Assembly: GCA_030606215.1 (NCBI GenBank)
Contig: JAUWGW010000001.1
Location: 90,905 to 154,904, forward strand
Length of the DNA stretch: 64,000 nucleotides
Direction: 5' to 3'
Source: a bacterium
GTDB taxonomy: Bacteria; NPL-UPA2; JAUVJM01
Part shown: positions 43,897 through 52,331 of the stretch, one piece after another
Layout of the letters: the number at the start of each line of letters is the position of its first letter
How positions within the stretch are numbered: position 1 is the first letter of the stretch
Made by a program: the position numbers and the translations under genes
Notes under the pieces: generated by a model
Seen by the model: the letters and a program-made list of their open reading frames with translations, nothing else
What the model was told of the DNA's origin: nothing
The model's database searches: none

Positions 43897-44981
43897 CTTT
43901 CCCTTTTTCTTTCAATAAACTCATCCATTGCCTTTCTTGCTTCTTCATCTGAAGGATATTGAGTTGGTCCGCTTTTCATAAGGTAGGAAGATGCACTCTC
44001 TAATACTCCACCTATCCCTCTATCAAGAGCTAACTTACAGCATCTTATTCCATCTACCATTACACCAGCAGAGTTAGGACTATCCACAACATGAAGTTTT
44101 GCTTCTAATTTTACTGGTGTCCCACCAAAATTCTCTCCCCATATCTCAATTCGGCAAATCTTATCATCATTAAGAACTTCCAGATGAGAAACATTAACAG
44201 AAAAAGGTGCTTCATATTTCATTACAGCATCTACCCCTCTTTTCTTGGAAGCGTGTTTGCTCTTCCCTCTCTGCCAATCAGTCAGATTCCAAAAGTCGGT
44301 ATTCCCTCCATAGTTAAGTTGATATGATTTGGTAATCTTTATCCCTCTCTGCATACAGAGATTGAGCAAATCTCTATCTAAGATTGTTCCTCCAAGCTGA
44401 CTCTTATAGTCATCTCCTACTATGGGAACTTTATTACTTTCTGCTTTTTTGGCAAACTCTTTATTGTTGGCAATTAATACAGGGATACCATTAACTATTC
44501 CGCACCCTGCTTTTAAAGCAGCTTCGGAATAGAACCAGGAAGCTTTTTCTGAGGCAGTGGGAAGGTTAATCACAAGAACATCTACTTTAGCACCTTTTAA
44601 AATCTGCGCTATTTTATCCACATCATCAATCTCTTTTTCGGATGAGACCTCTACATACTTTTTCAAATGTTCCGTTACTCCATCCAATACTGGTCCCATC
44701 AGGACTTTTATTCCAAGATGGGGAACCTCTGAAAACTTCTCCGTGCAGTTAGGAAGAGCCCAGATTGCTTCCGAAAGGTCTTTTCCAACTTTACGAGCAT
44801 CAACATCAAAGGCAACTACAGGAATAATATCACTTACTGTGTATCCTCCTAATGCAGGATGCATTAACCCGGGAATTACTTCTCCTTCTTTTACTGTGAG
44901 ATTCTGGTAATAGAATCTCCCTTGCACCAATGAATTCGTGCAATTACCGACTCCTACTGCCGCTATTCTTATTTCAGACAT
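43893..44981 (-). CDS. ino1: Inositol-3-phosphate synthase
   Basis: A 362-residue short (prokaryotic) myo-inositol-phosphate synthase, which converts glucose-6-phosphate to inositol-3-phosphate using NAD. The start IRIAAVGVGNCTNSLVQG is the NAD-binding loop. VINLPTASEKASWFYSEAAL, VGDDYKSQLGGT and YQLNYGGNTDFWNL are hallmark stretches, and HVVDSPNSAGVMVDGIR is near the C-terminus. I chose the ATG at 44981 preceded by GGGAGGGAACA over the frame's first Met at 45023. It heads a kinase-dehydrogenase-aminotransferase run. Confidence 0.94.
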   Translation of the reverse strand: MSEIRIAAVGVGNCTNSLVQGRFYYQNLTVKEGEVIPGLMHPALGGYTVSDIIPVVAFDVDARKVGKDLSEAIWALPNCTEKFSEVPHLGIKVLMGPVLDGVTEHLKKYVEVSSEKEIDDVDKIAQILKGAKVDVLVINLPTASEKASWFYSEAALKAGCGIVNGIPVLIANNKEFAKKAESNKVPIVGDDYKSQLGGTILDRDLLNLCMQRGIKITKSYQLNYGGNTDFWNLTDWQRGKSKHASKKRGVDAVMKYEAPFSVNVSHLEVLNDDKICRIEIWGENFGGTPVKLEAKLHVVDSPNSAGVMVDGIRCCKLALDRGIGGVLESASSYLMKSGPTQYPSDEEARKAMDEFIERKRER

Positions 44982-45051
44982 TGTTCCCTCCCTTTCCATT
45001 TTTTTAGACTCTGCTTTCCACACGTAACAGCTATCAAAAGTGCATCTCAGT

Positions 45052-45087
45052 TGTAGTCGCAGAGCTTGCTCTGCGCTTCGCCCCTAC
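45052..45087. repeat. Palindromic GC-rich repeat at a gene end
   Basis: A 36-base element (TGTAG at one edge, CTACA at the other) around the perfect stem GCAGAGC-TT-GCTCTGC at 45059-45074. It supplies the stop codon of the beta-propeller gene (TAG at 45084-45086). The G+C content contrasts with the AT-rich surroundings. It looks like a small interspersed element inserted at the 3' end of that gene. Confidence 0.55.
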
Positions 45088-46361
45088 ACGCTGTCTTTTT
45101 GCCTTCTGCCCCGAAGTATCGGCGGATAGTAAATCCATAAATGGCTAATTCTATCAGCTTCCCCTAAATATATTTCCCCATCTTTTCCAGTAGCCGCTGC
45201 TCCAAACTCATAACCATACCAGGGAGTCTCAACAGTAGCTAAAGGAACGCCTAAATCACGAAGTTCACGAGTTAAAGGCTCATATGTAAAGAGATGTGCA
45301 CAACTACCTGCTTCACCAGCAATGCCAAATACTCTCCCATCTCTACCGACAGTAAGTGCTCTGATTCTTATCTGGTCAATGGGCTTGCCCAGAGCGGTTA
45401 TAGTTCTCTCACAAGGATTAAAGATGAATAATATTCCATCTATGCTTCCACCATAAATCAAACCACTCTCTTCATCCAGAGCCCAAGAATCTACTCGATT
45501 ATATAATTCCCTTCCCTTTAAAGATGGAATAAACAAACCAAGTTCTTCCATTTTATCTTTTTCTGGGTCATACTTAAAAAGTTTCCCCCTGGCTTTTGCT
45601 CCGTAAACATTTCCTTCCTTATCCATAACTAACTTTTTGGAGAACTCATTAACTTCATCAACAGTTCCTTTAATTATTACCTTTTTATCGGGGATATCAT
45701 AAATAAAAAATATGCCTTTTTTCTCAGATAGTCCGTATAATAGTTTTCTCCTACCATCCATCACCAAAGAAGCAACCCCATCCCCTTTTACTGGAGTAGC
45801 TAAAATATTTACCTCACCAGCAGAATGACACGGGTCAACTATACTGTGAAAAATCCCATCCTCTACAGGGGTGTCGAATACCTTTCTCACACCCTTTCCT
45901 TTAATATCAATTTGTTCTATCATTACTTCACACGGTGAATAAGAGAACAAGAATCCATCACCATTTCTATCTCTCTGCACTGTCCCCCCAAATATTCTTC
46001 CCTTTTCTTCAGTAACAAGAGAGGTGACCCTTAAATTTTCTCCAATCACTCCTATATCCACCACTGTATCAGCATCCGGGGAAGGGTCATAATAAAACAG
46101 ATGCACTCTTTTACCAGAAGTCCCTCCATAAACCTTACCGTTATGATAACAAAGAAGAGCGGTAATGGCACATTCTCCTGCTGGAATAGGTTTTGTAAAA
46201 GCAACAGGGCCTAAACGGCGAACCTCAATATGTCCTTCACTGACAAAGGCTGATTTCTCATATTCAGCCCTTAGTTTCAAAAATTCCTTTATTTTCTCTC
46301 CTTTAAATCTTTCTTCCCCTCTTGGAGGAACTGGCCACTTTTTCTTTTTCAAATCATCCAT
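45084..46361 (-). CDS. Cytoplasmic seven-repeat beta-propeller protein (1)
   Basis: A 425-residue protein made of about seven repeats of the form G-x-[IV]-[YF]-G-G followed by a Tyr/Phe-x-[YF]-x-P turn (for example GKVYGGTSG, GRIFGGTVQ, KLLYGLSEK, GNVYGAKAR, GLIYGGSID, GRVFGIAGE, GEIYLGEAD). This predicts a seven-bladed propeller. There is no signal peptide, so it should be cytoplasmic. The function is not assigned. SMP-30-like lactonase or glycan-binding folds are possible, but the catalytic residues of those are not evident. It lies beside a second, similar propeller. Confidence 0.72.
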   Translation of the reverse strand: MDDLKKKKWPVPPRGEERFKGEKIKEFLKLRAEYEKSAFVSEGHIEVRRLGPVAFTKPIPAGECAITALLCYHNGKVYGGTSGKRVHLFYYDPSPDADTVVDIGVIGENLRVTSLVTEEKGRIFGGTVQRDRNGDGFLFSYSPCEVMIEQIDIKGKGVRKVFDTPVEDGIFHSIVDPCHSAGEVNILATPVKGDGVASLVMDGRRKLLYGLSEKKGIFFIYDIPDKKVIIKGTVDEVNEFSKKLVMDKEGNVYGAKARGKLFKYDPEKDKMEELGLFIPSLKGRELYNRVDSWALDEESGLIYGGSIDGILFIFNPCERTITALGKPIDQIRIRALTVGRDGRVFGIAGEAGSCAHLFTYEPLTRELRDLGVPLATVETPWYGYEFGAAATGKDGEIYLGEADRISHLWIYYPPILRGRRQKDSV

Positions 46362-46371
46362 TTAATTGCTT

Positions 46372-47592
46372 TCATCCCCAGTATCTGATATTTCCTTCAG
46401 ACGGATACGATTTATCTTTCTTTATTCCTTCAGGTTGATATTTAAATAGTTTTGTGGGACTATTACCCACTTCAGAAAAGTAAAGGTTGCCATAAAAATC
46501 ACGAGTTCCCCTTGAAATATGATCCGCTGGCTTCCCTTCATAAGTTATTTCGCCTACAAGCTCTCTCTTTAAAGTTTCTGTATTCAAGTGAACAAGATAA
46601 GGGGAAATTCTACCATTAACAGAAAGGTTTGAAACAAAATACAAATAACCATCATCTCCAAAAACAAGCCCACCTGTATGACTGTTTATTATGTGAAACC
46701 ATTCTTCACTTTCCTCCCCAGCATCGTATTTGCCATCTGCCCTGTTGTAAGCTTCCCCTAAATCATAAATCTTATTTCTTCTAAAATTATAACAGAATAA
46801 CCTTTCTCCAAATGTCCATGTTACTCCGTATACACTCTCTCCATCAGGAGAAGGTGTCACATCATAAAGAACATTATGAAAACCATTTCTGAAACTTGTA
46901 TGAGGAATTTGAATCCCCGTATCAATTAGTTCTTCTTTATCCCCATCACACTTTATTAAATTTCCATAATCATCTGTAGTATAGGCATTCTCGTCATTAT
47001 CAAGAAATATGCATTGAGGATTGATGCTTCCAATACGACCTAAATCACGCACCTCGTGCTTATTCAAATCATAGATAAAGAAGTGGTCTCTCGGATATGA
47101 AATTCCATAAATTTTCCTCCTCTTGCAACTTATAGCCATGCATCTACTTCCTTCATGCGGAAGAAGAAAATCAGTGAAGAGAACTTCCTTCTTTTTAGGG
47201 TCATAACCAAATATTCCCGAACCTTTGAAATGTTTTATCGGATGACTCCAGCAATTCCAGGGTCTCCAGATAAAGTCTCCTTTTGGAGCACCAGTGCAAT
47301 GTGTCGCTCCATAAAGCATTCCTTCATCATCAGAAAGTAAACAGTAATGAACCTTCGCATGGGCAGCCCCACCATTATCCGGAGGAACACCCAGGGCAGT
47401 AGCTACTTCTAATAGATATTCTACTTTCTCAGTTTCAGGATTATAGGAAACAAGGTAGGCACTCAAGCCCCCGGTCATTTCCCCACAGACACCAATATAT
47501 ATTTTCCCATCAACTCCCGTAATCAACGACCAGCAGGTATCGTGAACAGGCAATTCTCCAAATACTATTGCTTCAAATTTAGTATTTTCCAT
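46372..47592 (-). CDS. Cytoplasmic beta-propeller protein (2)
   Basis: A 406-residue protein with repeated blades (GKIYIGVCGEMTGGLSAYLV, GMLYGATHC, RKIYGISYPRDHFFIYDL, GDDGYLYFVSNLSV, FYGNLYFSEVGNSPTKLFKY). It has the same general plan as its neighbour and is probably an ancient duplicate. There is no signal peptide. Its ATG is 14 bases inside the UroD-like gene upstream, so the two are co-translated. A role in binding or hydrolysing the substrate of the UroD-family protein is speculation. Confidence 0.72.
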   Translation of the reverse strand: MENTKFEAIVFGELPVHDTCWSLITGVDGKIYIGVCGEMTGGLSAYLVSYNPETEKVEYLLEVATALGVPPDNGGAAHAKVHYCLLSDDEGMLYGATHCTGAPKGDFIWRPWNCWSHPIKHFKGSGIFGYDPKKKEVLFTDFLLPHEGSRCMAISCKRRKIYGISYPRDHFFIYDLNKHEVRDLGRIGSINPQCIFLDNDENAYTTDDYGNLIKCDGDKEELIDTGIQIPHTSFRNGFHNVLYDVTPSPDGESVYGVTWTFGERLFCYNFRRNKIYDLGEAYNRADGKYDAGEESEEWFHIINSHTGGLVFGDDGYLYFVSNLSVNGRISPYLVHLNTETLKRELVGEITYEGKPADHISRGTRDFYGNLYFSEVGNSPTKLFKYQPEGIKKDKSYPSEGNIRYWG

Positions 47593-48700
47593 ATTTTTTC
47601 ACCATCTCCATAACATACTTATAATTCTCGAAACTTACCGATGGGGGAACAGAATGGTCAGAGTGATAAAGATAGCCACCATTTTCTTTAGCAATTAAAA
47701 CCTTGCTCTTTACCTCTTCTTCTATTTCCTCTTTTGAGCCAGACATTTTCTGTACATCAATATTGCCAACAAACACAATGTCCTTTCCATAAATCTCTTT
47801 CAACTTACGCACATCATTCCCGGCTTTTGCTTCTATGGGCTGAATAGAGGTGATTCCAGTTTTTATTAATAAAGGCAATGCTTCATCCAATTTACCATCG
47901 GTATGAAACATTATGGGTAATCCTTCAGATTTAAAGAAATCACATAACCTCTTATGGTAAGGAAACAGTAACTCTTTATAAGTTTTTGGCGAAAACAACA
48001 TTCCATTTTTGTAAGCAATATCATCAGCAAAGTGGAAACCATCAACCTCTATCCCTTCACTTTTAATTTCCTCATACGATACTATAATCAAATCAGTTAT
48101 TGTATCAAAGATATCAACAATAAATTCAGGCTCTTCCATTAATTTAATGTAAACTTCCTCTGCATTAATGAAGTTCCTGGTGTTTTCAAAAGGTCCAGAG
48201 GCTACAAAAAACATGAATTTATTCCTGGCTCTGGCTTTTTTGTATTTATCTAGAGTGGTCTGCCAAGGATCTTTAAGTAATCCAACGTTTTTCTCACTGA
48301 AAAGTTCATATTCCCCCCAGTGGCAAACTTCTATTCTTTCTTTAGAAGGTTTTAGTAAAGGTTTATATCTCAACCAGTCTTCTTTAGTTTTGATTAGATA
48401 ATCAATTACTAATGGTGCTCCTGTTTGATTTCTGATAACTTTATTAGTAACGCCGCAGTGGTCAGAATAAATGATATATTTTTCATCCTTTTGAATAATT
48501 TTTTCTGGCAATTGAAAGGAAGTATCTAATAATACACATTCGTCAATGTCGTAACCAAAGTTATCATTTACATGGACATCCTTAAGCAGACCTTCTTTAT
48601 GCCAGCGGTTTACTGTCTCAGGCCATGGAGCATCAAAAATACCTACTCTATCTGGAATTCGAAAATTAAAAGTTCTTTTAACCCTTTCTCGAGAATTCAT
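47579..48700 (-). CDS. UroD-superfamily protein (C)
   Basis: A 373-residue UroD-fold protein starting MNSRERVKRTFNFRIPDRV. The zinc-motif position reads FHTDGK, so the His is kept but the Cys is replaced by Asp. GNIDVQKM and SDHSVPPSVSF follow. A 3' fragment of a close relative lies at 54635-54784. It is co-translated with an amidohydrolase upstream (four-base overlap) and a propeller downstream. Confidence 0.85.
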   Translation of the reverse strand: MNSRERVKRTFNFRIPDRVGIFDAPWPETVNRWHKEGLLKDVHVNDNFGYDIDECVLLDTSFQLPEKIIQKDEKYIIYSDHCGVTNKVIRNQTGAPLVIDYLIKTKEDWLRYKPLLKPSKERIEVCHWGEYELFSEKNVGLLKDPWQTTLDKYKKARARNKFMFFVASGPFENTRNFINAEEVYIKLMEEPEFIVDIFDTITDLIIVSYEEIKSEGIEVDGFHFADDIAYKNGMLFSPKTYKELLFPYHKRLCDFFKSEGLPIMFHTDGKLDEALPLLIKTGITSIQPIEAKAGNDVRKLKEIYGKDIVFVGNIDVQKMSGSKEEIEEEVKSKVLIAKENGGYLYHSDHSVPPSVSFENYKYVMEMVKKYGKY

Positions 48701-49434
48701 TTAAAGAATAACTCCTTCGCATTTTTGTATAATATTCTCTCTTTCTTTTCCGATGGTATTTCAGCATCTAAAACCATTCCTAAACTGGAACCAGGGTCAA
48801 GAAGAGTCATATCACTTCCAAATAGCACTCTTTGCACTCCTACTGCTTCTACCGCATCCTCAATCTTGTTTCTTAAAGGATAACCTGAGCATATCTCCAA
48901 ATAGAGATTCTTCACTTCTTTAGCCTTTTCTACCGCCTCTCTCCATTCTATCCCTCCCATATGTCCCATAATAAATTTAAGGGTGGGGAATTCCTTTGCT
49001 AATTCTATTAATTGGGAAACACTTTGAAACCAGCAATGAAAGAGAATCACACCTTTTTCCGGGTAATCTTCGGCCAAAAGTTGTAAGAATCTTCTATGAC
49101 CTTCACAATTTAGAGGCTGATTGATGTACCCATTGCTATAGAGTTTTAATCCCACAAAATTTTCTCTACTAAGGTATTTGTTCATCTCCTTTAAGCTAAG
49201 TTGGATATAATTAGGATTAAGAAATATATATCCAAAGAGATTTTTATATCCTTCTATCACCTTAGATAATTCTCTGTTTCCTTCCACAAAATTATAAATA
49301 ATTGCTAAAGAAGAAGAAAGAATAGCCCTTTCAATGTTATTTTTCCTCATTATCTCTAAGGTATCTTTTATGGAATTTTTATTAGTAGGAATAAACCACT
49401 TCCCATAATGAGCATGAACATCAATTATCTTCAT
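48697..49434 (-). CDS. Metal-dependent amidohydrolase (TIM barrel)
   Basis: A 245-residue amidohydrolase-2-type protein. The start IIDVHAHYGKW gives the HxH metal motif, LFHCWFQS and FIMGHMGGIEW supply further His ligands, and VLFGSDMTLLDPG holds the catalytic Asp. All expected ligands are present, so it should be active, as a hydrolase or decarboxylase of the ACMSD type. It overlaps its degenerate paralog by four bases. Confidence 0.87.
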   Translation of the reverse strand: MKIIDVHAHYGKWFIPTNKNSIKDTLEIMRKNNIERAILSSSLAIIYNFVEGNRELSKVIEGYKNLFGYIFLNPNYIQLSLKEMNKYLSRENFVGLKLYSNGYINQPLNCEGHRRFLQLLAEDYPEKGVILFHCWFQSVSQLIELAKEFPTLKFIMGHMGGIEWREAVEKAKEVKNLYLEICSGYPLRNKIEDAVEAVGVQRVLFGSDMTLLDPGSSLGMVLDAEIPSEKKERILYKNAKELFFK

Positions 49435-50177
49435 AGGTTTTTCTTTAGTAAACTTGTTATGTTTTTACTTAGGATCTTCTCTTTCTGTTTTTTAGAGATG
49501 TCTGCGTTCTTCAAGCAAATAAGAGGAGTAGCAAGGTAGTTTAAAGGCGAATTTGAACCAAAAATTATTTTTTCTTCTCCTACTTCAGTAATGAATATTT
49601 CAAAACTATCTGGAGTATTAAAAAGTGAGGTTTCAACATAAATATTAGAATTTTCCTTCATTACTACTAGCACTTCTGGGTAATAGAAATTATCAAAGGA
49701 AGTTAATATTACCGGAATTTTAAGACCTTTGGTTGTTTTAGAAATCTCAGTAATCATGCCTAAGTGATGAAAACCAAAAGGTTTAACAACTATAGTAATC
49801 ATCAGAGGGATTTTGAACTTCTCTGTTTCCTCCAACAATCTATAAAAGGGGGCATAACTTATTGGCCAACCCTGTAAGTTAGGGAAAAGTTTGAGAACCT
49901 TGAATCCTTGTTCTAAAATCTTCTTCACTATCTCTCCCTTTCCAAAGTATTTTCTTAAATCTATGGTAGCGGCTGGAATTATCTGAGAATACTTTTTGGC
50001 CATCCTTAAAGTTTCCTCATTCCCTTCTTCATGATCATAAAAGATACCCTTAAGGGATAAAGATATGGATTTATCTACTTTGTGCTTTTCCATAATCTCC
50101 AGCAATTTTTTGAGAGATACATCTACCTTTCTTTTTGGCCAAAAACCAAAAAAAGTATTGGCATCAATTATCTTCAT
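49431..50177 (-). CDS. Amidohydrolase-fold protein lacking metal ligands
   Basis: A 248-residue paralog of the preceding amidohydrolase with the same barrel order. The opening HxH motif is replaced by IIDANTFFGFW, the middle His segment reads VILTSFDNFYYPE, and the catalytic Asp region is IIFGSNSPLNY (Asp to Asn). The frame is intact and the gene is coupled to its active paralog. It looks like a pseudoenzyme subunit or a gene drifting after duplication. Confidence 0.8.
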   Translation of the reverse strand: MKIIDANTFFGFWPKRKVDVSLKKLLEIMEKHKVDKSISLSLKGIFYDHEEGNEETLRMAKKYSQIIPAATIDLRKYFGKGEIVKKILEQGFKVLKLFPNLQGWPISYAPFYRLLEETEKFKIPLMITIVVKPFGFHHLGMITEISKTTKGLKIPVILTSFDNFYYPEVLVVMKENSNIYVETSLFNTPDSFEIFITEVGEEKIIFGSNSPLNYLATPLICLKNADISKKQKEKILSKNITSLLKKNL

Positions 50178-50188
50178 GGGTTTTTTCC

Positions 50189-50721
50189 TTAAGAAAGAAT
50201 CTTCTTTATTCCTTCCACTGTCTTTTTTATTTCTTGAAATGACATGGAATGATGAATATCTATTATTAAAAGCGTCTTCATCGCTTCTTCAAGCACCGGA
50301 CATAAACCTTCTCTATACTCTATTTTCTCAGGATACCATTTACAATCAAAGGGGCAGCTATACTTATAAGTAGCTTTATCTTTGAAGACTGGCTCCAAAT
50401 AATTTGGCCTTGGGATATAACCTCCATCGGCAAAGCCTATATTTAGATTATTCTTTCGGCAACATCTCAAAATTCCTTTTTTGAAAATTTTGCCTTTTCT
50501 TCATTATACCTCATTGGATAAAGCCAATAATTTGGCTCGGCTCCTTCAGGCACATAAGCCAATGAGATTGCTGGAATGTCTTTCAGAGTTTTCTCAATAA
50601 GATTGACAAATCTTTTTCTTTCTCTATTAAATTTATCAATCTTTTTAAGTTGGGCAATTGCTACTGCTGATTGAAGTTCTCTATCAAATTCTTTATTTTT
50701 ATATTTGGTCGATAAAATCAA
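50189..50721 (-). pseudogene. DegT-family aminotransferase fragment, frameshifted
   Basis: Two overlapping frames (50467-50721 and 50189-50470) together read as the C-terminal part of a DegT/DnrJ/EryC1 aminotransferase. RELQSAVAIAQLKKIDKFN and ANY-like EPNYWLYPMRYN lie in the first, and GLCPVLEEAMKTLLIIDIHH in the second, separated by a frameshift near 50467-50480. The N-terminal half with the PLP Lys is missing. The 5' edge abuts a Gfo/Idh/MocA fragment in a different frame. This is a deletion scar, not a gene. Confidence 0.85.
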
Positions 50722-51098
50722 TGGCAGAATCCCAGCATTAGAATAACACCAGCCTTCTGAACAGCCGTTATCATTTCCTTAGCTTCTTTAGAAGATAAAG
50801 CCATCGGCTTTTCACAGAGGATATGTTTACCTGCCTTAGCTGCAGTTGTGACCATCTCTCTATGTAACCACACAGGTGTAGTAATACTCACCGCATCAAT
50901 ATCATCTCGCTCTAGCGCTTTTTTATAATCTGTATAATAGGCTTTTGCCTTCTATCTCTTGGCTGCTTTCCTAGCATGAGTCTCCGTTCTAGAATAAACT
51001 GCTACAATTTCTACTTTTTTACTCCTGTTATACCATGGGAAATGTCCCATCCAAGCATGCCTCCCACAACCCAAAATACCAATTTTTACTTTCTGCAT
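50718..51098 (-). pseudogene. Gfo/Idh/MocA N-terminal fragment with internal stop
   Basis: From the ATG at 51098 the frame reads VKIGILGCGRHAWMGHFPWY. After about 48 codons comes an in-frame TAG following RKAAKR, and the frame then continues with [12 protein letters not shown] and [14 protein letters not shown] to LMLGFCH and a stop. These are the NAD-binding domain motifs of the family. The C-terminal domain is gone, replaced by DegT sequence. Both the nonsense codon and the truncation mark it as dead. Confidence 0.88.
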
Positions 51099-51099
51099 A

Positions 51100-52185
51100 C
51101 TAGTTTCCTCCCAATTTTAAACTTTCCAGAAAATACCTAAAGTTTTCATAAGGAACATCAGGTGGAACAGAATGGTCTACTGCAGGGAAGTATCCACCTG
51201 AAAATAACAACTCCTTCACTTTTTGAACCTCTTTATCTATTTCACTCTTACCCTTAATCAAAGCGCGTTTATCAACATTGCCGGCAAGGACTATGTCTTT
51301 TCCATACTTTTTCTTCAAGCTCTTTGCATCCATCCCAGCAGCAACCTCCAGAGGAGAAAATCCATTTATCCCTACCTCCATCCACAAAGGAATTAGTTCA
51401 TCCAGATATCCATCGCTGTCTACAAAAATTATTTCTATTCCATTTTCTCTTAAAAATTCACAAATTTTAACATAGTGAGGCTGAATAAATTCTTTGAACA
51501 TCTCAGGAGATATAAATGAACGCCCCTTATAGGCTATATCCTCGCCAAAGGAAGCAAAATCCAAAACCACCTCTCGAACAGGTTTTTTTATCAGTTCTAA
51601 AAAAAAATACTCTAAATACTCCAGCATTTCATGAACAAAGTTAGGGTCATCATAAAGAAGCATACATAAGTTTTCCGTTCCTACCCATCTTTGTAGAGTA
51701 TGGCCATAGAAACTACCGGAAGCAATCCCTAAAGGATAATCTCTCTTCTCCCGTATCTTTTTCAAATCCTCCCAATTGGCAGGATAGCGAGATGGAGAAT
51801 GAGGATCTAACCTTCTCTTGAACTCTTCAAAATCTTCTTTGGATTTGATCGGAAAATCTAACCACTGGGGCATCTTTGAATTCTCATACTTTTTAAATAC
51901 TCTCTTAGTAATGCCCAATTCATCGCGGATAATTTTGGTATCTTTGTCCTCAGAAATTATTTCTTCTTCAAAAGGAGGGACTAAACTATAGGGGTTGCCA
52001 GAAATAAGCTCTATGTGGTCAAATCCAAAGAAACTTAAAAGGTTAACATCTTCCGGCATTCCTTCTTCCTTCCACCTATCTAAGGTTTCTTCCATAAACC
52101 AGTCATAATTGAGATTATAAGGTAAAAACAATTCACCTTTTAATTCCGACTTGGCTATCTTTAGAAATTTTTCCCGACTATCCAT
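51100..52185 (-). CDS. UroD-superfamily protein (D)
   Basis: A 361-residue UroD-fold protein, the closest relative in the window of copy A (38293-39402). It shares VDSDGYLDELIPLWMEVGI, GNVDKRALIKGKSE and the ending PAVDHSVPPDVPYENFRYFL. The zinc motif is again replaced by VDSDG. The frame is intact. Its ATG at 52185 starts three bases after a truncated GH38 stub, so the original upstream gene has been deleted. Confidence 0.86.
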   Translation of the reverse strand: MDSREKFLKIAKSELKGELFLPYNLNYDWFMEETLDRWKEEGMPEDVNLLSFFGFDHIELISGNPYSLVPPFEEEIISEDKDTKIIRDELGITKRVFKKYENSKMPQWLDFPIKSKEDFEEFKRRLDPHSPSRYPANWEDLKKIREKRDYPLGIASGSFYGHTLQRWVGTENLCMLLYDDPNFVHEMLEYLEYFFLELIKKPVREVVLDFASFGEDIAYKGRSFISPEMFKEFIQPHYVKICEFLRENGIEIIFVDSDGYLDELIPLWMEVGINGFSPLEVAAGMDAKSLKKKYGKDIVLAGNVDKRALIKGKSEIDKEVQKVKELLFSGGYFPAVDHSVPPDVPYENFRYFLESLKLGGN

Positions 52186-52187
52186 TT

Positions 52188-52331
52188 CTATCTTTCTCCT
52201 AAAATCACTACATTCTCTGGATTAAGATAGTCCACAATAAGATTGACCAATCTTATTCTGAATTGCTGGTAGGTAAAATGCCACTCTCTATCCCAGTGAG
52301 TATGAGATATTATATGAAATTGCTCTTTCAT
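52188..52331 (-). pseudogene. GH38 alpha-mannosidase N-terminal stub
   Basis: A 47-codon frame from the ATG at 52331 reads HIISHTHWDREWHFTYQQ, the unmistakable N-terminal zinc-site motif (HxHWDREW) of glycoside hydrolase family 38. It ends at a TAG at 52188. Real GH38 enzymes are about 800-1000 residues, so more than 90% is missing. Its start overlaps the stop of the sugar-binding protein (ATGA), which shows it was once the next gene of that operon. The stub cannot be functional. Confidence 0.88.
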
